Below are positions 32,776-44,060 of a stretch of 64,000 nucleotides of DNA, piece after piece. This stretch comes from Hyperoplus lanceolatus (Eukaryota; Chordata; Actinopteri; Uranoscopiformes; Ammodytidae): positions 682,001 through 746,000 of the forward strand of contig CM049403.1 of the NCBI GenBank assembly GCA_026929865.2. Direction: 5' to 3'. Each line of letters starts with the position of its first letter. The first letter of the stretch is position 1. The translations under genes were made by a program, and so were the position numbers. The notes below the pieces were generated by a model, which saw only the letters and a program-made list of their open reading frames with translations, was not told where the DNA came from and searched no databases.

Positions 32776-34500
32776 TTCATGAAATGTAACAGATATAATT
32801 TTGTAAAAATGCAGCAGACTTGGTCATCCGTTAGTGTCAACCACTGCAAGCCTCTATACCCTGATTGTCCTCTGGTCTCAGGATGACCTACATTTGTGTC
32901 TGCAGCCTGCGATCTGGCTGGCCCCTCCCACCTCTCTGCCGGGCTTTCTTTATATGTCCATGGGGCTCTTCCACCATCTCTGCCGTGCTCTCGCGATACT
33001 AGAGAGACACTGCGTGACTGCGAACACAGTGGTTACCCGGAGCTAAGCCATACTTTGAACAGTTTGACATGACCTGACATGATTAAAACCAGTGAAAACA
33101 GTAGCTTCAAAGTTTGATTTCTACAGGAATATCTTCCCATCCTTTGTCATGTTAAAAACAAGTCATTATTAGACTGCAAGGGGAAAGCTAAGTTAGTGTA
33201 TTAGGAGCAAAGCTTGGTGCTACAACCAAAGCTACATGGGCGCTAACGCTAAAAATAAGACTCGGACGATTTAAAACCAGTGAAAACAGTAGCTTCAAAG
33301 TTTGATTTCTACAGGAATATCTTCCCATCCTTTGTTTGTCATGTTAAAAACTAGTCATTTTCAGACTGCTGTGGGGAATATAAACAGCGTGTTATGAGCA
33401 AAAGCTGGTTGCTTGTCCCTTGTCCCAAAGCTAATAGCTATACACCAGTCAGGCAAAACTACCAATAAAAGCTATTATTTTAGTTTCACCGTTTAAAAAA
33501 AAGCACAGGTAGCTTCCTATCCGTTGTGTTATTAAAAACGAGGCATTAATAGACTGCTGTGGTTAAGATAAATTAGTGGAGTATGAGCAAAAGCATTCTG
33601 TGTTGGTGTATGTAACATTCAGGCTGTACAACGGGCATCTTGTCGCTTAGCGGGGAAAACAACATGGCTGTCGCTCGGAAAATTTCCCATCCGATCTCGG
33701 GGCCGTGGACCAATAAGAAATGGGGGGGTGGGGTTATCATAGACTACTGCACGGTGGACGTTTATGGTTACTAATGTGGGGGGGAAGCATGGACATATAA
33801 AGAAAATATGGGGATGTGGCTGTGCCGACTATTACGTAATAGTCGGCGAGAATTCTGACTGGAGTATATTGGGGGGAGGGGTGGGGGTTTCAGAAAGGGG
33901 GAGAGTGAGAAAAGGAGAGATTGTTATTTTTTTAAATATTTTGGCAGTCTCTAGGCACACCGTGGACCCATGGATATGTTAGAACACATTTAAAAAGTGC
34001 ATTTAGCATAACATGTGACCTTTAAAATAGGAAAAATTGTGTTCCATTCAAAAGAGTATTCATGAAATGTAACAGATATAATTTTGTAAAAATGCAGCAG
34101 ACTTGGTCATTAGTTCAAAATGTGATTAGATTTATTTGAAAATATGTAAGTTGATTTTTCTTAAACATTACATAATTGATTACTTTTTCAAACAATGTGC
34201 AATACATACTTAATGATTTATTAAAAGAGTTTGTCACTGGCTAGTGAAAATATGAGATGTATTCCTATGAAATGTTGTGAATTTAAAATAGGAAAAATTG
34301 TGTTCCATTCAAAAGAGTATTCATGAAATGTAAAATATTATTTTGTAAAAATGCAGCAGACTTGGTCATTAGTCAAAATGTAATTAGATGTATTTGAAAA
34401 TATGTAAGTTGATTTTTCTTAAACATTACATAATTGATTTATTTTTCAAACAAGGTGCTACATAGTTAAGATTTGTCAAAAGGGTTTGTCACTGGCAAGA
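32776..34500. repeat. intronic sequence triplicated around the composite repeat
   Basis: ACAGATATAATTTTGTAAAA, followed by ATGCAGCAGACTTGGTCAT, occurs at 32786-32826, 34073-34113 and, with a small deletion, at 34331-34370. The last two lie in tandem units of about 230-260 bp (34035-34290 and 34290-34510). The composite repeat at 32840 sits between the first and second copies. Confidence 0.85.
32840..34022. mobile_element. composite non-autonomous repeat (AATATGTGACC family), copy 2
   Basis: It shares with 6440-7290 the CTGGTCTCAGGATGACCTA start, GATCTGGCTGGCCCCTCCCA, repeated GTGAAAACAGTAGCTTCAAA blocks (33096 and 33281), and GCTTAGCGGGGAAAACAACA. Its right third (33722-34022) is shared with 49925-50218 and ends CATAACATGTGACCTTTAAA. 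No coding function. Confidence 0.75.
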
Positions 34501-34559
34501 TTTTTCCTATGAAATGTTATAGTGATCCTCTGAAAAATGTAAACAATTGCTGAGATTAA

Positions 34560-35133
34560 TAAGCCTGGCATTCCCAGACCTGCCACTAGGCGCTGGCAAA
34601 TTAAACTTGCTGCGCGTGTTGGTCTGGACACGCTCCGTTGAAGCTTTATCAAGAAAACCAGAAATCTGGCTATGGTTTCAATTGGTTCTATCTAATATGG
34701 GCGCGCCAGAGCCCTTTATATGGTACTCTGGGGAGGACGTAACCGGATGACGACAGTGACGTGCATGCGACGTCGAAGCCGTGATAGTAAACATCAAAGA
34801 TGGCTGCGGATATGTTGTGTGAGTTTGAGACTGCTTTGGCCTCGAACCTTAACGATTTGGAAGACGGCACAATCTTTCATTAGCAAGTAAGTGGAATGTT
34901 CTGTTTTGCCGACCGACAACGGCAAACGTTTAATTTAACAGTTTAACAGCTGTTCGCTAAACGAAAGGGGCCTACGTCACCTTGTGCATCGCTCTGATTG
35001 GTTGTAGTGCTATCCAACTGCGTGCAGTGGCATTTGAAATGCACGAGTAGGAGCCGCCTCTTGAGTTGGAAATTACTATTGATCGTGGCCAGACCCTCTA
35101 TCGTTCAAGATATCAGGGTCTGGATTTCCAGGC
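34560..35133. mobile_element. MITE with TAGCCTGG-type ends
   Basis: The left AGCCTGGCATTCCCAGACCT is mirrored by GGTCTGGATTTCCAGGCTA at 35115-35133. The ends resemble those of the 40230-40603 MITE (TAGCCTGG). The target duplication is not clear. It is inserted at or next to a LINE fragment. Confidence 0.7.
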
Positions 35134-35212
35134 TACTAAATAACCACATTTCAACCATTATTCACCCAGACCAGGTGGGTTTTATCCCTAGAAGATGTAA
35201 TACCTCGTTTCC
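35134..35212 (+). pseudogene. L1-like LINE reverse transcriptase fragment
   Basis: About 25 codons read LNNHISTIIHPDQVGFIPRR, the conserved HPDQ-x-GFI block of L1-type reverse transcriptase. The piece is cut on both sides by transposon insertions: the MITE at its left, and a TAGGGGTGTGCAC hAT-like left end at 35215. Confidence 0.75.
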
Positions 35213-35900
35213 ACTAGGGGTGTGCACGGGTACAAGTGTAACCGTTCAGTAAATCATAACCGTTTAGGAAAAATCAATAAACGAAAACCGTTTAATAATT
35301 TTTTCTTCAAATTTAAAATTTTCTTTTTTTGCAAAGTTTTTAAATATTGCGGATGATAAAAGCTAGTCTGCCGAATCTGTCTGTTCCTCGGCGTATGTGT
35401 GTGTGTGAGTGTGTGTGTGTGTGTGTGTGTGTATCAGCGCACTCACAAGCCGACAGTGAGCGAACAGCGCTGGCACAAGATTCTCTTCACTCTTGCAGTG
35501 TTTTCCGTAAGCGCTGGCCGGCTACTCTTCCACCTCACCTCCACAAAACAAAAAAAAACATTTATCTTTCCACTTTTGTCGGTCGCATAAACGTTAAACT
35601 GCGTTCTCATGTTATAGCCTACTGTTAGTGTTCAGAATATTAGCAGAACCCCGCCCCCACCCTTGCATCTCTGAAGAATTTGCCTGCTCCACGCAGCGCT
35701 GTGTGTGTCTCTCAGCGCCGGTGCACACATACACCAACACAAGCATGCACTCGCAGTGCATCACTCTTACGGCGGACAATCGTTTCGGTGAGATACGCTA
35801 GTAACTTTAGGACCAGAGTTGACGTGAATTTTGTAGTCGTTACACAAGCATGCCTGCATGTTCACGTTTTTGTTCTTTAAATTTTTTTTTACATTTTCTA
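35213..35900. mobile_element. possible hAT-like fragment (TAGGGGTGTGCA left end)
   Basis: TAGGGGTGTGCACGG at 35215, followed by repeated CCGTTTA motifs, resembles hAT left ends. No matching right end was found. A (GT)n tract lies at 35397-35432. The short open frames here (35347-35628, 35680-35880) have no recognisable domain. Confidence 0.35.
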
Positions 35901-35914
35901 AGGTATATTCTCAC

Positions 35915-36729
35915 TAGGGATGGGCATTTTCAGAAATTGCATTGATCGATCATCGGGAAAATTAACGATCAATTATTGATTTTATCGTTATCTTTTTACA
36001 TATAAAAAAATGCCAACAGAATATAGACTCTATACAAGAGGTTTTTACTCAATTAAATCTTTATTCCAAGATCTTCTAGTCAAACAACAATCCATTAAGA
36101 CAAGTCAACTTTTTTAAATAAAATAATAAAATGCGGCACTGGTTAAAGCCTGAGGCTATGAGCCAGGGCACGTTTCTCTGAGTGGTAAAGGACCTAACGT
36201 TACTTCTTCTAATAAACAAAATGTGCAAATTAGTTCCCTGATGAAGGCGAAGTAGGAAAGCATAGCCGCTAAAGTTAGCCGCTAATACTAGCGGCGCTAA
36301 CGTGACACGTTAAACAGGGTTGGATGTAAGGCTTCAATGTACAAGTGGTACATAATTCGGTTTGTTGAGGTGTTGTACTAATACAAGGCTTCACAATGTT
36401 TAATGAACTTAGTTATTTTCGGTTCTAAAGCTGTCCGATGCCAAACTTCGCCTTGGCTTCTTCATGTTTAGGCATCTACGGCAGCTCGCAGGCTGCTGCC
36501 TGAGCCTGTTCTGTTGTCTCCTACTACTAGTTAAGCATCTCCCCCTGCTGGTAGGATGTATGATTGCTGCCCAAACAGTCTTTGATGCTGCCACATAGTG
36601 AAATTCATTGCTGTGCTGCGGGACTCACACTGCGCAACACAATGGCTATATGATCGATAACAATTCCACGTGATCTACAATATTCTTAACGAACAATGAA
36701 CGATCAATGATTAAGTATGTCCATCCCTA
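35915..36729. mobile_element. hAT-type non-autonomous element with exact 8 bp TSD
   Basis: 815 bp with inverted ends TAGGGATGGGCAT and ATGTCCATCCCTA. ATTCTCAC is repeated exactly at 35907-35914 and 36730-36737. GATCGAT motifs lie near both ends. No transposase is encoded. Confidence 0.88.
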
Positions 36730-37055
36730 ATTCTCACATCTGAATAATCAAACTTTCCTCACAAGAAAATTATATCCCTGGAACACTGTTTGTAGTTAGA
36801 AAGCTTGCCCAAAAGTTACTGTTTCACTGTTGTTGGTTTAGAAACATATTCTAGTCTTAAGTTTGGTTCAAGGTTCCTCAAAATAATTTAGTTTTGATTT
36901 ATGATGACATAATTATTCAATACCAAGATTACATGGAGAAAAACTATGTTTTGTAAATTAACTGTAGGCTCTGCAAATGTAAACAAAGCCCCCTCCATTG
37001 AAACTGCATAGTGCACCTTAAAAATACATTGTGAATACTTTTTGTGTGCACTTGC

Positions 37056-37178
37056 CTGTTGGTGCTGCTGATGTAAGACTTGTGCGATGTTGCTCTCCAC
37101 TGCCCTGAGCTGCTGATAGATGTGAAGCAGGAACTCATCTAGATCGGTTCTATCCAGCTGACAGCCCTGGACCAGAAC
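37056..37178 (-). CDS. szt2: szt2 exon 5, followed by a GC donor
   Basis: This exon has 41 codons, VLVQGCQLDRTDLDEFLLHI and onward to HQQHQQ, phase 0 at both ends. The acceptor is CTGCAG|GTTCTG. The donor reads CAG|GCAAGT, which matches the consensus for GC-AG introns. The only GT nearby, four bases downstream, would shift the frame and run into a TGA at the start of the next exon. The exon is isolated between introns of 8.1 and 9.4 kb. The glutamine-rich end is also low in similarity in mammals, where sequence differs most. Confidence 0.92.
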
Positions 37179-38724
37179 CTGCAGGGGAACACAAGGCCGT
37201 CACAAGACTGCAACTACATCTACAGCAGTTTTATGCCTCAACAGCCAACACAACATTAGCACTCATGGCACAAGACTGCCCCAAGTTAGAGGAGGATATA
37301 AAGTGTGTACAATATTATTTAACCAAATAATTTTGGAATAAGACTTAAGCTATCTTGGGACAGGGTTGTATTGTGCATCATTAATGCACAACCCCTTTTC
37401 AAATTTCAATAAGTTGTTATTCGTTATAAGTTATTGGGGTTTTACGTGATACTTTCTTTTTTTAGTTACCACTTTCAGAATCTAAGATAAGATAAGATAA
37501 ACTGTATTCATCCCAGCAGGGAAATGTAGGTGTTCTAGCAGCCAGCATACATACAGTGGAGGAAATAAGTATTTGATCCCTCACCGATTTTGTAAATTTG
37601 CCCACTTACAAAGAAATGAGCGGTCTATCATTTTAAAGCTAGGTTTATTTTAACAGTGATAGACAGAATATCAAAAAGAAAATCCAGAAAATCACATAAA
37701 AAAATATATATATAAATTATTTTGCATTTCATTGAGTGAAATAAGTATTTGATCCCCTACCAACCATAAAGAATTCTGGCTCCCAATGATTAGTCCTCGT
37801 GCTTTAAAAAAGTATTCCTAATCTCAGCTAGTTTCATGTATAAAAACACACCTGTCTCAACTTGTTACATGTATAAAACACACCTGTCCACAGAGTCAAT
37901 GAATCAAACTCCAACATCTCCATCATGGGCAAGACCAAAGAGCTGTCTAAGGACATCAGGGACAAGATTGTAGACCTGCACAAGGCCGGAATAGACTACA
38001 AGACCATTGGTGAGAAGCTGGGTGAGAAGGAGACAACTGTTGGTGCGATTATTCGAAAATGAAAGAAACACAAAATGACCATCAATCTCCCTCGGTCTGG
38101 GGCTCCATGCAAAATCTAACCTTGTGGGGTATCAATGATCATGAGAAAGGTGAGGGATCAGCCCAGATCTACACAGGAGGAGCTTGTTTATGATCCCAAG
38201 GGACCACAATCACCAAGAAAATCATTGGTAACACACTATGCCGTAATGCAGTGGTTCTCAAAGTTTGGGTCTCTATTCCCCACTGTTGGGGAATAGAGAC
38301 ATGACAGGTGGGGCGCAACGAACGGGAGGAATATGTGTCCACATCAGTGGCGCATAGTTTTTTGAAATATTTTAATATATGTTTTTTTTTACCGTTTCCA
38401 AGCGTGAGTTGGAGGAGTGCCCCTGCTATTCCCCTTCTTCAATTAACACATAAAAACCATTACAACGTGGATAGAACAGAAGCCGAAATCATCGGCTCAG
38501 CGCTCGGGCCAGGCGCAATCACTAATAAATAGTGTGGCGCCAGATGCGCAATGGACACACTGTGTCATTCACTGGGAAGCGACGCTAGCGTCAAGGCAGC
38601 TCATCCCCGAACTAAACAAAGTTTTGACAGAGGTTGTGAGTGTGCCCAATTTCATCAAAACCCAACCAATGAAAGCGCGATTTTTCTCCGTACTTTGTGA
38701 GGAGATAGGAGCTGATCTCTCTCA

Positions 38725-38727
<3 letters not shown>

Positions 38728-38782
<55 letters not shown>
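38728..38782. repeat. (CA)n microsatellite
   Basis: About 27 CA units interrupting the decayed hAT transposase sequence. Confidence 0.97.
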
Positions 38783-38785
<3 letters not shown>

Positions 38786-39099
38786 ATCATACAGCTGGGC
38801 TCACAATGAGGCAAAGTGTTGTAGCGCGTCTTTGAGTTCAGAGCGGAGATTCGGCTCTTTTCTTCATAGACTGCATATAAAAGTGTTGTAGGCCTACCTT
38901 CAACTGTTTACATTCAAACTCCTCCAACTCAGTCTCGTATAGTTAAAAAAAGAACTCTGTCAGCTGCTGCTGCATCAGACGGTGTGCAGTCGGGCTTGGA
39001 GTCCGAGTCGGCACCGTGCGCCTCAACAGTCATTCAAAGCAGCGGTAGTAATCACACAACCAGACGGTGGAGAAAGTCCTGTCAAAAATAGTGATCCAG

Positions 39100-39281
39100 G
39101 GGGCGCCTTTAGCTCAGTTGGTAAGGCGTCCCCCTCCCGGGCCGGGCCCAGCAGCAGACCCGGGTTCGATTCCCACCCGCGGTCGTTCTCTGCATGTCAC
39201 TCCCCTCTCTGCCCCATTTCACCTCTGTCTCTCTGCACTATCAAATAAAGCATAAAAATGCCCAAAAAATATATATAAAAA
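39100..39281 (+). mobile_element. tRNA-derived SINE, copy 1
   Basis: The head holds a pol III A box (TAGCTCAGTTGG, 39110-39121) and B box (GGTTCGATTCC, about 39163-39173). A tRNA-unrelated body ends TCTCTGCACTATCAAATAAAGC, then an A-rich tail. An imperfect ~15 bp duplication (AAAATAGTGATCCAG / AAAATTGTTATCCAG) flanks it, so this copy is older than the one at 44802. It is inserted inside the hAT element. The head should not be read as a tRNA gene. Confidence 0.9.
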
Positions 39282-39334
39282 AAAATTGTTATCCAGTTTT
39301 CAAATCCACGTTAAAATTGGCAGGATATAGAGCT

Positions 39335-39660
39335 TTTTTTGGCTTAAAAAAAAGTTGCTAACGGTGTCAAATATGTTGTGTTCGGGTCGGCTCTGTAATA
39401 TTAGGCAAATGTCTATAAAAGGTGATCATGATGTGTTCAAATGTAACAAAAAAAAAAACTTGAGAAACTTGAATAATATGGTTTTGGTGAAAAACTTGTT
39501 TTCCCAGCAATATAAAATAGATAGTAAATATGGATTTATGACCTGTTTAACGTCCTATCTTGAGCTCTGATCATCTTATAGGCAATTAAAGCAATAATAC
39601 CAGTTCTCTTTTAACAATGGTATCGATATCAATAAAAAGTAGCGATCTCCATCCCTACTT
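39335..39660 (-). mobile_element. hAT-like fragment shared with 52.4 and 58.4 kb
   Basis: In reverse orientation it carries GCTCAAGATAGGACGTTAAA, TTGCTGGGAAAACAAGTTTT and TGAACACATCATGATCACC, which recur at 52376-52600 and 58357-58520. The right edge ends in GATCTCCATCCCTAC. No complete copy was recognised. Confidence 0.5.
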
Positions 39661-40229
39661 GAGATGCAGTATTGAGCCTTCAGCCCTATTTTGAAAATAT
39701 GTGCAGTGAAAAACAGGCTCATTGCAACCAATTCAGGCCTAAGACTCCCTTACTGACTTGCTCATTGTTTTTGACAATTTTTTGGACTCAGATTGCAAAG
39801 TAATGACACAAATGCACATATTTTCTCTATTTTTTAAATTGTAGGCTATTTCTTGATTTTATTTCAATATATTTTAAACTTCTAAGCCTGACCTATTTAG
39901 TTACTATTTTGTTGACGCAATCGGGGAACGGTGGGGCCCGAAAAGATCCCCATCTCCAAAGTGGGGAATGACAAAAAAAGTTGGAGAACCACTGCCGTAA
40001 TGGATTGAAATCCTGTAGTGCCCGTAAGGTCCCCCTGCTCAAGAGGGGACATGTACAGAACTGTCTGAAGTTTGCTAATGTACACCTGAATGACTCACAA
40101 CTGCTTGGGAGAAGGTGATGTGGTCAAATTAGAACAAAATCAAGTTTTTTGGTATCATACTCTGAGCCGCTCCGATCCGACCCGCTCTACTCGGTGGAAA
40201 CGAGGCATAAGTGGACAGGTGGACTTCAC

Positions 40230-40603
40230 TAGCCTGGCTCCGCCCGCCCGCCTACTTCCGGCCAAATTGTATTTTCCCTTCAGTAGTCAGTCTGGGTGTA
40301 CAGCCCATTTCCCAGTTTTGCTGGAGATTCGACAGCCGGTCCAATCAGCGAACAGAGCGAGTGGCTGAGAACGATGACGTCGAAGTCGCGCTCCAGTTTC
40401 AGTTGCCAGAAGCCGGCTCATGACACACGTGACGACCAAACGCTATGCGATTGGTTGGCTAATCCAGAGTGGCACTGGGCAGATCCAATAGTTTTAAACT
40501 TTAACAGACACCCGCCTCCATGAGTTAACGTTTGCCAATTAAAGCACTGCCAGACCTTCTGTACAAATGAAATGAAGTACGATGGTCTGGTAGCACCAGG
40601 CTA
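40230..40603. mobile_element. MITE with TAGCCTGG ends and ~9 bp target duplication
   Basis: 374 bp, inverted ends TAGCCTGG and CCAGGCTA. GGACTTCAC is repeated at 40221-40229 and 40604-40612, and joining the flanks restores the Tc1 C reading GGACTTCACTACATCGAGGG. An 8-9 bp duplication suggests the hAT superfamily. Confidence 0.85.
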
Positions 40604-41293
40604 GGACTTCACTACATCGAGGGAACTATGGATGGGGCCATGTACCATGAAATACTGGGTGACAACCTCTTTCTCTCAGCCAGGTCCGTGAAAATGGGTG
40701 GTGGATGGGTCTTCCAGCACGTCAATGACCCTAAATATACAGCAAAGGAGTGGCTCAAGAAGAAGCACATTAAGGTCATGGAGTGGCCTAGCCAGTCTCC
40801 GGACCTTAATCCAATAGATCTGTGGAGGGAACTGAAGCTCAAGCGACATCCTCGAAACCTTAAAGATTAGGAGAGGATCTGCAAAGAGGAGTGGTCCAAA
40901 TATCCTCCTGAGATGTGTGCAAACCTGGTCATCAACTACAAGACACGTCTGACCTCTGTACTTGCCAACACGGGTTTCTCCACCATGTAATAAGCAATGT
41001 TTTGATAGGGATCAAATACTTATTTCACTCAATGAAATGCAAAATAATTTATATCCTTTTTTTATGTGATTTTCTGGATTTTCCTTTTGAGATTCTCTCT
41101 ATCACTGTTAAAATAAACCTAGCCTTAAAATTATAGACCGTTCATTTCATTGTAAGTGGGCAAACTTACAAAATCAGTGAGGGATCAAATACTTATTTCC
41201 TCCACTGTATACACACAACACAGAGTGGCTTGCAAAAGTATTCATACCCCTTGGAATTTTCCACATTTTGTCACATTAAAACCACACGTACAT

Positions 41294-42048
41294 TTATTTT
41301 ATTGTGATTTCATGTGATAGACCAACATAAAGTGGTGCATAATTGTGAAGTGGAATGAAAATTAAATTTGGTTTTAAAAAAAAATTTAAATAAAAAACTG
41401 AAAAGCATGGGGTGCATAAGTATTCAGCCCCCCTGAGTAAATACGTTGTAGAAGCACCTATCGCTGCAATAACAGCTGCAAGTCTATTGGGGTATGTCTC
41501 CGCCAGCTTTGCCCATCTAGAGACTGATATTTTTGCCCATTCATCTTTGCAAAATAGCTCAAGCTTCAGATTCAGCATCAGATTGGATGGAGAGCATCTG
41601 TCAACAGCAATTTTCAAGTCTTTCCAGATATTCTCAATTGTATTATTGTATAGGTCTGTACTTTGACTGGGCCATTCTAACACATGACTATGCTTTGATT
41701 TGAACCATTCCATAGTAGATCTGGCTGTATGTTTAGGGTATTTAACCTTCTGGAAGGTGAACCTCCACCCCAGTCTCAAGTCTTTTGCACTCTAACAGGT
41801 TTTTCTGCCCTGTATTTGGCTCCATCCTTCTTCCCATCAACTCTGACCAGCTTCCCTAACCCTGCTGAAGAACAGGACCCCAACAGCATGATGCTGCCAC
41901 CACCATGTTTCACGGTGGGGATGGTGTGTTCAGGGTGATGTGCAGTGTTAGTTTTCTGCCACACGTTGCACTTTGCATTAAGGCCAATAACTTCAATTTT
42001 GGTCTCATCCGACCAGAGCACCTTTCTCCAACACTTGCCACAAGCCAT
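41294..42048 (-). pseudogene. Tc1 D transposase, catalytic half (left arm)
   Basis: Minus-strand frames read [20 protein letters not shown] (first catalytic Asp), [13 protein letters not shown], then, after a frameshift near 41780, FTFQKVKYPKHTARSTMEWF (the second Asp is altered here) and IENIWKDLKIAVDRCSPSNL (Glu present). The N-terminal helix-turn-helix part is absent. Non-functional. Confidence 0.85.
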
Positions 42049-42159
42049 GCGGGGGACACCGCATATTCAGATGAGACCAAACTAGAATTTTTTGGCCTGA
42101 ATGCAAAATGCCGCTTTTTTTTATTGGCCCGAGGCCGATTTTAAAAATATAATGTAATA

Positions 42160-43097
42160 GGGGAGAACGGGGTAAGTAGGCACACTTTTTACTCTACTGA
42201 GAATTGCTCATCACCTAAACATCTTTCGATAGTCATTCCTACATTACATTCCTACAAGTGTTGGCTTAAAATGTGTACCCCTCAGTTTTTCTATCTTATT
42301 GTAATAAAGAAGAAATTAATCATCAAAGACACCCAAACACATTGTGACAATCAACCCCATCAAGGGGCTGGTTGTCATACACTATGGGGTTGTTTGTCAC
42401 AATGTTATCTTAATGGGAATAATCTTGAAAAGAAGGAAAGAAAGTAGAACTAAATTTGAAAATGCAATTGCATTGTCAAGTTGACAAATAGGCCTATATA
42501 ACTTACTGTAGCCTTGGCCGCTTGTCTAGTTTGGGATGCACTGGGTTGTTTTGATTTTGTTGCCCTTTTTTCCTTTGCATGCTAGCTGCCTTTTCCTGCT
42601 CCATTATTTCCTTCTCTGGGGTGTCAGTGAGGATACAGCTTGACAATTTATTTCGTTATTGGGTTCCTTTTCTGGCTGTAGCCTTTGGATAACTTGTGAC
42701 AACCAACCCCCCCAAAAATGTGACGACCAACCCCAACTTGAATTTTTTGCTAGCATCAATGCCAACAACCATCTGACAACTAATTAGCTTGCTAACCACA
42801 ATCTAAACTATAGTTTACCCTTCACACTTTTTATGGGTAACAAGTGTTTTGTTATAAACCCATTATGTAAAAGCCTAGAAGAAAAATACTGAGGAGCTAA
42901 ATATTTTCAATTTGACATGAAAAACACAAACATTCCTCTCACCTCAAATTCAGCAGTCTAACTCCAAGGAAGACTATGTAGGTGACCTCTTATCCCAATT
43001 CTGGATATTTACATACCAAAATTTCACAGCGCCTTCTGGTTCCGAGATATAACGATTGTGACAACCAACCCGTGTGACAAATTACCCTGTTCTCCCC
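42160..43097 (-). mobile_element. pogo-like non-autonomous element, reverse orientation
   Basis: 938 bp between TA dinucleotides, ends GGGGAGAACGGGGTAAG and TTACCCTGTTCTCCCC. It is in reverse orientation to the 30041 and 56545 copies. It split a hAT fragment: AATATAATGTAA (42147-42158) continues as TGGCCC at 43100, matching the uninterrupted relative at 43207-43224. Confidence 0.9.
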
Positions 43098-43159
43098 TAT
43101 GGCCCTTTGAAAAAAAAAATGTTTTACCTTTTTTGCATTTCTTAGTTAGCCCACTAGTG

Positions 43160-43811
43160 CAGGGGTGTCAAAACTGATTGATTGGCCTGTGGCACATTTT
43201 AAAAATATAATGTAATATGGCCCTTTTAATTTTTAAATAATTTAAATGTTCTCATATTACAGAGAAATATGTCCCAAGAGCACCAAGCCCATCCCAGAGG
43301 ACCCTGCATAATATTTTATTTTAAATTAATATTATTATTATGGAAAATCCTTGTGTCTTTCTCCAATAGCTTCTAATTCATCTGACACAGTGTCTCCATT
43401 TTTTCTCATACAAAATTCTTCAGCTTTACCCTCTTAATTTCCCTCTCAAAGTGCACCAGATTCATGCATTTCACTTTAAAAACTTAAAAAAATCTCCCGG
43501 GGGGGCATACTCCCGGACCCACCTTGGAGGCGCGGGATCTTTAGCTGGCTACTATTTTCCCCCAGCTGGACATGCAAAAGCAGAAAACACACTGGGTGTA
43601 TCAATGGCATTTAACAAGAGGGGGAATGTATCTGTTTAATGTGCAAGTAAAGTGTTGCCGTGAAGAAGGATTACAATTTACGAAGACACTATTAAACTAA
43701 ACATCAGAGCAGCTACATGTCCTGATAAATGTGTTATTTTTGCAAAGTGGCCCGGCCCTTCGTAGATTTATCTGTATGTGGCCCTCAGTGAAAAAAGTTT
43801 TGACACCCCTG
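43160..43811. mobile_element. hAT-type element (CAGGGGTGTCAAAACT ends)
   Basis: 652 bp with matching inverted ends CAGGGGTGTCAAAACT and AGTTTTGACACCCCTG. The left part contains TTTTAAAAATATAATGTAAT and the right GGCCCGGCCCTTCGT. No exact 8 bp duplication is visible because the left flank is another hAT fragment (42122-42159 and 43098-43159). The 1955 and 51615 copies are partial relatives. The right flank resumes Tc1 D. Confidence 0.85.
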
Positions 43812-44060
43812 GTTTAAATCAAAGCATAGTCATGTGTTAGAATGGTCCAGTCAAAGTCCAGACCTCAATACAATTGAGAATCTCTGGAAAGACTTGAAAA
43901 TTGCTGTTCACAGACGCTCTCCATCCAATCTGATGCTAAATCTGAAGCTCAAGCTATTTTTTAAAGAAGAATGGGCAAAAATGTCAGTCTGTAGATGGGC
44001 AAAGCTGGTGGAGACATACCCCAAATAGATTTGCAGCTGTAATTGCAGCGATAGGTGGTT
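43812..44060 (+). pseudogene. Tc1 D transposase C-terminal part (right arm)
   Basis: The plus-strand frame reads MLEWSSQSPDLNTIENLWKD (with the catalytic Glu) and RRSPSNLMLNLKLKLFFKEE to AKLVETYPK. It is the inverted counterpart of 41294-41700 and was cut off from its upstream codons by the hAT insertion at 43160. Confidence 0.85.

Larger units (their letters stand above)
38249..39994 (+). mobile_element. hAT (Charlie-like) element with exact 8 bp TSD, nested in Tc1 C
   Basis: Inverted ends CAGTGGTTCTCAAA and TTGGAGAACCACTG, with CCGTAATG duplicated at 38241-38248 and 39995-40002. Residual transposase codons at 38549-38712 read HCVIHWEATLASRQLIPELN and FIKTQPMKARFFSVLCEEIG. This matches the region of hAT transposases that in the intact copy at 61 kb reads CSVHREALAAKNM and FIKARPLNSRLF. 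A (CA)n tract and a SINE lie inside. Confidence 0.92.
37554..41208 (+). mobile_element. Tc1/mariner family C element interrupted by nested insertions
   Basis: Ends CAGTGGAGGAAATAAGTATT and its inverse lie next to TA at 37552-37553 and 41209-41210. The Tc1 halves (37554-38248, 39995-40229, 40604-41208) hold a broken transposase: [20 protein letters not shown] at 37926, GTTVTKK-like codons, and [20 protein letters not shown] with SPDLNPID at 40760-40830. Stops, an internal rearrangement at 40164-40210, and insertion of a hAT and a MITE inactivate it. Confidence 0.9.

Noticed and set aside
38534..38809. A 91-residue plus-strand frame as a gene
   Set aside because: It contains decayed hAT transposase codons followed by a CA microsatellite; it is part of the 38249-39994 element.
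39105..39180. A tRNA gene (A and B boxes present)
   Set aside because: The sequence does not fold into a full tRNA and continues into a SINE body with an A-rich tail; it is a tRNA-derived SINE promoter.
39067..39255. A 62-residue frame (and its twin at 44781-44978) with a shared APLAQLVRRPPPGP sequence
   Set aside because: Both are the head and body of the same SINE read as protein; identity reflects the repeat, not a gene family.
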